NCBI GenBank assembly: GCA_947447845.1
Contig: CANFNO010000091.1
Span: forward strand, 1-8,390
From: Burkholderiales bacterium
GTDB taxonomy: Bacteria > Pseudomonadota > Gammaproteobacteria > Burkholderiales > Burkholderiaceae
Length of the DNA: 8,390 nt
Direction: 5' to 3'
Positions within the stretch are counted from its first letter, which is position 1; each line of letters begins with the position of its first letter. Of the stretch, positions 1 through 5,700 are shown in pieces. Made by a program: the position numbers and the translations under genes. Below the pieces are notes generated by a model. That model saw only the letters and a list, made by a program, of their open reading frames with translations. It had not been told where the DNA came from and did not search any database.

Positions 1-2300
1 AGCAGATCGTCCGTCAAAGGCAAAACGTACGAAGACTTGCCGCGCACATCATTGGTTGCCAGATTGATGATGTTGTATTCCACCCAACCGCCGCCCTGAT
101 CACAGCGGTGCCATGCGTCTTCAAGCAGTTGCTGGGCATTCACGCCTGGTGCATCAAATAGGCTGCTGCCCACACGGTTGACATCGGCACCCATCACCCG
201 GTAGACGCCTTGCCGGTCAAACACGAATACGTACAGATCACGATCCACATAGCCACCCTGTGGATCATGGAAGGCCTTGAAGGCCTCGTCAAAACCGACC
301 GACTGAACCAACTCATGCGCACGGTTGGCCAGGATCAGTGCTTCGTCAGCTGTGCCTTGACGCAGTTTGATGAAGGTAACCGCACTTTCCAACTGGCGCG
401 AGCGCTGCATCAGCCGGTTCGAACGGTGCGACGTGCGATCGACCAAGCCCGAATTCTCAATCGTGACCCGATCCAGATCACCCACCGCCTGCACCACTTC
501 AGACAGTGCGATGCTTTGCTTTGCACTGCCGTCGGCCATGGATTCCACATTGAAAGCAATCTCGGAAATACCCGTAACCAGGCTGGTCATCAGATTGCTC
601 ACACCCTGAATCTCGTTAACTGTTTCCGCCACGCGCGAAGAAGACTCTGCAATCAACGTACGAACCTCAGCCGCAGCACTCTGACTGCGTCGCGCCAAAT
701 TACGCACCTCAGCGGCTACGACGGCAAAGCCCTTGCCTTGCTCGCCAGCACGGGCCGCTTCGACTGCAGCGTTGAGTGCCAGCAAATTGGTCTGAAATGC
801 GATGCCGTCAATCGTTCCGATGATTTCACGCATGCGGTCGGACGTGGTTTGCAAAGCCGCCATGCCGTTCACCGTCCTGCCCATTAGCGCACTGGCATTA
901 CCGGCTTCTGAGTGCAGGCTTTTGGTCATCAGGCTAACTTCTTGCGCAGCCTCAGAATTGCGCGCCACAGTGTCACTCACATGGCCGACATTGGACGCAG
1001 CCTCCTCCAGACTGACCGCCTGCGACTGCGTGCGCTGCGACAGGGAATGCCCATCTTCGACCAGTTGGGCGCCCACATGCGTCACCATGCTGGACGCGCT
1101 GCGCACATCGGCCACCAGCGTGGACAACACATTTAGCATGTTCTCAAACTCTTTGCTGATTTTTGCCAGTTCATCGCTACCGGGGACTTCCACATGGACC
1201 GCCAGATTGCCGCGCGTACCTTCGGAGATTGCCGTGTTCAAGGCACGAATGCTGCGGATGGTGGCTACCGAGAAGCACAGGATCAGATAGGTCACCAATA
1301 GCAGACCGGCTGCAGCCAGACCGCCCAAAGCGCAGGCCTGCAAAAAGGCCTTGTCCTGGCGCGCTTGCAGCGTATTCACCAGTCGGTCGGCCGCATCCTT
1401 CTGGAACGCGCGTCCGGCTTCCAAAACATTACCACCTGAATCAATGGTGGCGGCAATCGCCTGGGGTGTGGCCTCTTTATCGGCCAGTGCGCGTATTTCC
1501 CCGCTGAACGCCAGCGAAGCGGTCAAGGATTCGCGCGCACCAGCGGGCAATTCCTTTTCACCCGCGCGCTGCAACCCATCCAAACTGAAAGCCACCGCCT
1601 GCACCTGGGTATCCAGCGTGCCGGACATGCTCTTCAGCACCGCCGCAAACGCCGCTTTATCCGTCGGCTTAACCAACCAACCGGCCGCCACCGCACGGGC
1701 CATGCTTACCGAGTCCATCCAGGCAATGATTCGATTGCTCAGAATATCCTGAAGAAAGTAACTCGGTGCGAAAGGGTCCAGCACCAGCGCGGATTGCTCT
1801 GCAATCAGACCAACCAAATTGCGCAACCCAGTCAGAGCCACATTTTGGGCTTCAATGCTGTCCTGACCCTGCGCCACTGTGTTTTGAAGATTTTGCAGGC
1901 TGGCATGCTGGGCAGACCACTTTTGGGACCACTCGACCTGCGGGTGCTGGGCAATCCAAGCGTCCATTGAGCTGACGTGGGCCTGAACATCTTGCAAAGT
2001 CTGAGCCCGCGACTTATCAAAGTCGGGCTTTCCTGCTAGAACTGTTTCGGCCCGAAGATGCTGCACATCGGTCAGTACTTCACCAACCAAATGGACCGCC
2101 TGGGCTCCCAGCACCTCGTCGCGCGCTGTGGCGTAGTCGCCGAATAGGGTCGACAACTGAAAATAGCTCACCACGACCAAGGGCAAACCCAGCATGAAGG
2201 CCATGGTGGTCAATTTGACCGACATGCGCAATCTCTGCATGAGGGCTACGCCTGGGCCTAACCATCCCTTGACTGTGTTGGGTGATGAAATGGAACGCAT
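1..2300 (-). CDS. Methyl-accepting chemotaxis protein with C-terminal Cache domain (3' end outside window)
   Basis: Inner-membrane chemoreceptor expected to control CheA/CheW. The frame is open from the ATG at 2298-2300 to the left edge: 766 codons, stop not seen. Membrane helix 1 spans about residues 30-50. A long, mainly helical extracytoplasmic region (about 51-320) contains [14 protein letters not shown], which resembles the LDPxxxSYYLMD element I remember from Comamonadaceae receptors; its ligand is unknown. Helix 2 is at about 321-345, followed by HAMP (to about 396). The signalling domain has the hairpin-tip signature [19 protein letters not shown] and [19 protein letters not shown], with the tip Glu near residue 520. 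HAMP-to-tip spacing matches E. coli Tsr, so it looks like class 36H. After the signalling helix, residues from about 648 ([36 protein letters not shown]) form a Cache-like domain cut by the window edge. No good Shine-Dalgarno precedes the ATG: GGAG lies 16 bases upstream. Met21 (2238-2240) and Met26 (2223-2225) are alternative starts. I keep the long start because the WLGPG..LMQRLR stretch looks like a conserved pre-helix element of this receptor group. Confidence 0.93.
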   Translation of the reverse strand, partial: MRSISSPNTVKGWLGPGVALMQRLRMSVKLTTMAFMLGLPLVVVSYFQLSTLFGDYATARDEVLGAQAVHLVGEVLTDVQHLRAETVLAGKPDFDKSRAQTLQDVQAHVSSMDAWIAQHPQVEWSQKWSAQHASLQNLQNTVAQGQDSIEAQNVALTGLRNLVGLIAEQSALVLDPFAPSYFLQDILSNRIIAWMDSVSMARAVAAGWLVKPTDKAAFAAVLKSMSGTLDTQVQAVAFSLDGLQRAGEKELPAGARESLTASLAFSGEIRALADKEATPQAIAATIDSGGNVLEAGRAFQKDAADRLVNTLQARQDKAFLQACALGGLAAAGLLLVTYLILCFSVATIRSIRALNTAISEGTRGNLAVHVEVPGSDELAKISKEFENMLNVLSTLVADVRSASSMVTHVGAQLVEDGHSLSQRTQSQAVSLEEAASNVGHVSDTVARNSEAAQEVSLMTKSLHSEAGNASALMGRTVNGMAALQTTSDRMREIIGTIDGIAFQTNLLALNAAVEAARAGEQGKGFAVVAAEVRNLARRSQSAAAEVRTLIAESSSRVAETVNEIQGVSNLMTSLVTGISEIAFNVESMADGSAKQSIALSEVVQAVGDLDRVTIENSGLVDRTSHRSNRLMQRSRQLESAVTFIKLRQGTADEALILANRAHELVQSVGFDEAFKAFHDPQGGYVDRDLYVFVFDRQGVYRVMGADVNRVGSSLFDAPGVNAQQLLEDAWHRCDQGGGWVEYNIINLATNDVRGKSSYVLPLTDDL

Positions 2301-2367
2301 GAGATGGATTTGAGCACTCCAAAGGTTTGATACGTTGCTTCGCGTCAAATAATAGTCGTTTTAAACA
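2301..2367 (-). promoter_or_regulatory. Short intergenic gap with weak promoter candidate for the chemoreceptor gene
   Basis: These 67 bases separate the receiver stop from the chemoreceptor start. They are more AT-rich than the flanking genes. On the minus strand there is a good -10-like hexamer TATTAT (2349-2354), which would put a transcript start about 40 bases before the ATG. No convincing -35 lies 16-18 bases upstream of it. A TTGACG sequence also occurs, but without a -10 at proper spacing. I see no hairpin followed by a T run, so a terminator between the genes is not supported and read-through from the receiver gene is possible. Confidence 0.22.
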
Positions 2368-2778
2368 CTAACGCCACGCCAGTACACGGCTAATTTCAGC
2401 TTGCAGACGCCCAATTTCCAGGGGTTTGGACAGGTAGCCGTCAGCGCCTGAGCGCTTATACCGCGCGGCATCGCCAGGTTCATCATGCGAGGTAGCCATG
2501 ATGATGGGAATATGCCCCCCCTCGCTCGCCTCCAGTTTGCGGATTGCAGCCAGGGCTTCGAGCCCGTCCATATTGGGCATCATCACATCCATCAACACCA
2601 GGTCCACCTTCATTTTGGACAGGCATTTGAGAGCCTTGGCGCCGTCATTGACGACCATGCCGGTGTGGCCTAGCTGGGTCAACATGCCCACCACCAGACG
2701 CTGGTTGATGATGTTGTCCTCGGCGACAAGAACTTTCAGGCCTGCGGCGGAGGCGATGGGCGCGGACGATTGGGACAT
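2368..2778 (-). CDS. Stand-alone CheY-like response regulator receiver protein
   Basis: Cytoplasmic phospho-acceptor of 136 residues that is essentially one receiver domain (about 14-134), with no DNA-binding, enzymatic or other output domain. All signature residues are present: acidic pair Glu20-Asp21 (VAEDN), phospho-acceptor Asp64 in LMDVMMPNMDG (codon 2587-2589), Thr96 in PIIMATS, and Lys118 in LSKP. It should therefore be phosphorylatable, in contrast to the first receiver of the upstream kinase. The ATG at 2776-2778 lies 14 bases after the kinase stop, on the same strand. No clear Shine-Dalgarno is visible in those 14 bases, so translation may depend on coupling to the kinase. Position and family logic suggest it takes phosphate from the Hpt domain of the upstream kinase and passes the signal by protein contact. 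Calling it CheY would overreach: the sequence does not show whether it binds the flagellar motor. Confidence 0.95.
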   Translation of the reverse strand: MSQSSAPIASAAGLKVLVAEDNIINQRLVVGMLTQLGHTGMVVNDGAKALKCLSKMKVDLVLMDVMMPNMDGLEALAAIRKLEASEGGHIPIIMATSHDEPGDAARYKRSGADGYLSKPLEIGRLQAEISRVLAWR

Positions 2779-2792
2779 AGCGTGTGAGCGTT

Positions 2793-5700
2793 CTATACCG
2801 TTTCAAATTGGTGTAACAGCTTATTGCATTCGGCTGCGGCCTCGTCAAACGCCAGGTCTGCCATGGCTGCGTCAAGGCCTTGCATCGATTGCGCAAGCGA
2901 TTCATCCATTGACTGCCGCATTCGGGCATGCATTTCCATGGCACCCATATCGGATGCCTGAAGGGCCTGCAGCAGTTCTTTCAACTGTTGCAACGTGGTG
3001 CTGTCCAAATGGGCGTGCGCAGAATTCGGCGTGGCCGCCATGGTCGGCATGGCAGGCGGCGCCAAACGCGCGGCCACACCATCCAGCACCGGTAGCAATT
3101 GCGCCAACCTGTCTTCGAGTTGCGCGACTGCCATGCGGTATGCCTCTCCCGCCCCATCGGTCTGCAACAACCTTTCGGCCCGTGCTGCAAGGCTGGATAG
3201 TTCTGACACGCCCACTGTGGCCGACAGTCCTTTGAACGAATGCAGTTCACGATGCACCTGTGCCCGGTCTTCATCCTGCAGCCCCGAAGCCAGGCGCCTT
3301 GGCAAATCCCTGGCGTCTGCCAAAAACGAGATTAGCGATCGCTGCAACAGGCCTTGGTTGTTGCCCATTCGGCTCAAAGCGGAAGCCACATCAATGCCCT
3401 CGGGCCATTCCGGCTTTGCTGGCGCCATTTCTTGCGGCACCGGCAAGCTGGGCAAGGCCCTGGCGGTGGCTACCCAGCCCGTATGCTGAATCAGCGCCTT
3501 AACCAGAGTATTCAAATCGAAGGGCTTGCAGACGTGGTCATTCATGCCGGCAGCCAGGCAAGCCTCCCGGTCTGACTCCATCGCATTGGCGGTCATTGCG
3601 ATCACTGGCAGTTGGGCAAAACGGGCATCTGAACGCAGCCGCCGCGTTGCCGTCATGCCGTCCATCACCGGCATTTGCAGATCCATTAGTACAGCATCGA
3701 AAACGGGCTGCGCCGCTTGCACAGCGGCCACACCCAAAGCGCCGTTTTCAGCCACGCTGACCATGGCGCCCTCTGCACTCAACAGTTCCCTGGCAACCTG
3801 CTGATTGATGGCGTTATCTTCCACCAGCAATACACGCATGCCAGACAAGCGCGCAGGCTGTGCCACTGGAGCGGCATCCAACGGACTCAACTTTTCGCGC
3901 GCCTGCGCCAACGCCTGCGTAAACATGGCTGCAGTCAAGGGTCTGACCATGAGGCCATCCAACGATTCCCGCTCGTGTTCGGTGCGTTGGGCCAGTGCGT
4001 CACGACTCTGGCGACTAAGCAGAATCAAAGAGGGCAACTTGTGTTGTCCGTACAGGCTACGCACATTGCGCAAGGTCTCCCACCCATCCATGTCCGGCAT
4101 CTGCCAATCGACAAACACGGCATCCAGCGCTGGTTGACTGGCATGCAGTCGGGTCCTGATGACCTCCAACGCTTGCACTCCGGATGGGGCCTCTGTTACT
4201 TCCCAGCCTAGCGAACGCATCATGGCCGCGCTGGTGGCCAGCGCTTGTGCGTTGTCGTCCACCAGCAAGGCACGCACCCGGGGCACGTCCGCAAGGCCGG
4301 CCGCGTGCTGCGCAGTTGTCGGGGCTGAAAACTCAGCCAAAGCGAGCTCCAGGGTGAAGCTGAAGGTGCTGCCCTGACCCAATGCGCTGCTGAGCCGCAA
4401 CTCGCCACCCATCAGACGAATCAGGCGAGTCGATATCACCAGTCCAAGACCCGTGCCGCCAAAGCGGCGTGTGGTGTTGGCCTCGGCCTGTGTAAAGGCG
4501 CTAAAAATGCGTGACTGGCTTTCCGGCGCTATGCCGATACCGGTATCCACCACCTCCACCCCCACTTTGACCCACTCAGGGGTGCGCGCCAGCAGCTTCC
4601 AGCGGATCACGACGTGGCCTTTTTCGGTGAACTTGACTGCATTGCCTCCCAGGTTGATCAGAATTTGCTTGAGGCGCATGGCATCGCCAATTAGCTCTGC
4701 TGGAATGGCCGGATCCACGTCAAACACAAGGTCCACATTCTTGGACCCCAAATTGGAGGACAGAATGACCGCCAGATCACCCAGCAAACTCTCCAGATGG
4801 AAGGGCTCGGCGTTGAGTTGCATCTTGCCGGCTTCCACCTTGGAGAAGTCCAGGATGTCATTCAGCAGGCCCAGCAGTGACCTGGCCGCGCCAGCAGCCT
4901 TCTCTGCATAGTCGCGCTGGTGGGTATTGAGCTTGGTGTTGCGCAGCAATTGCAACATGCCGAGGATGGCGTTCATTGGCGTGCGAATTTCGTGGCTCAT
5001 ATTGGCCAGAAACTGTCCCTTGGCTACGCTGGACTGTTCGGCCAGGCGCATCGCTTCACGTAAGGAAGACTCATATTCCTTTTGCTTGGAAATGTCGTAA
5101 AGCATGGCCAGGTTACCTACTTCCACACCGGCAGCATCGCGCATTGGTGAAAAGATCAGACTCGCCTTGAAGCGTGAACCATCCTTGCGCACCAGCGTCC
5201 ACTCCTGCTCGTCGCGGATAGCCAGCACATGCTCGAATACTTCTTGTGGGTCTGGCTCACGCCCCCAGGTCAACTCCAGTGTTTCACGCAAGGCTGCTAG
5301 TTCCGAGTGCTCAAAGAAGGCTCCGACACTTTGCCGCTGCACCAGTTCGTCTGCGTCATAGCCCAACAGGTTTTCTGCACCCTTGTTGAATACCCGAATG
5401 GTCCGATCCGGGTCCATGGTTATCACGCCGACCGCGGTTGCGGAGTCGAGCACGTTTTGCAAGGTCGCCATGGTCTGCGCCAACTGCTGCCCGGCCAGTT
5501 TGCGCTCGGTGATATCCATGTGCGTGCCGTAAACCCACAGCGGTCGACCGTCTTGCAGGCGTCGCGCCAGTTTTCCTTTGGCAAGCACCCAAATCCAACG
5601 CCCGTCCTTGTGCAACATGCGCATTTCAATTTCATAGTCCGGTCGATCGCCGCGCAAATGCTCTTGCATCAGCATGGCACTCTGCAACAGGTCATCCGGA

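Noticed and set aside
210..887. 225-codon plus-strand open frame opposite the chemoreceptor signalling domain
   Set aside because: The opposite strand encodes the highly conserved receptor hairpin tip; the plus-strand translation has no recognisable motif.
1..2300. Possible frameshift in the chemoreceptor, because no complete bounded frame exists here
   Set aside because: Translating from 2300 gives one uninterrupted frame through HAMP, hairpin tip and Cache motifs to the edge. It is unbounded only because its stop lies outside the window.
2080..2322. 80-codon minus-strand frame beginning with TTG just upstream of the chemoreceptor ATG
   Set aside because: It is in a different frame from the receptor, overlaps its N-terminal coding region and has no recognisable feature.
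2301..2367. Rho-independent terminator between receiver and chemoreceptor genes
   Set aside because: No GC-rich inverted repeat followed by a T run can be found on the minus strand.
2498..3235. 245-codon plus-strand open frame spanning the receiver gene and the 3' end of the kinase gene
   Set aside because: It overlaps two well-supported minus-strand genes, shows no domain, and has a Pro/Ala/Arg-rich composition expected of a shadow frame.
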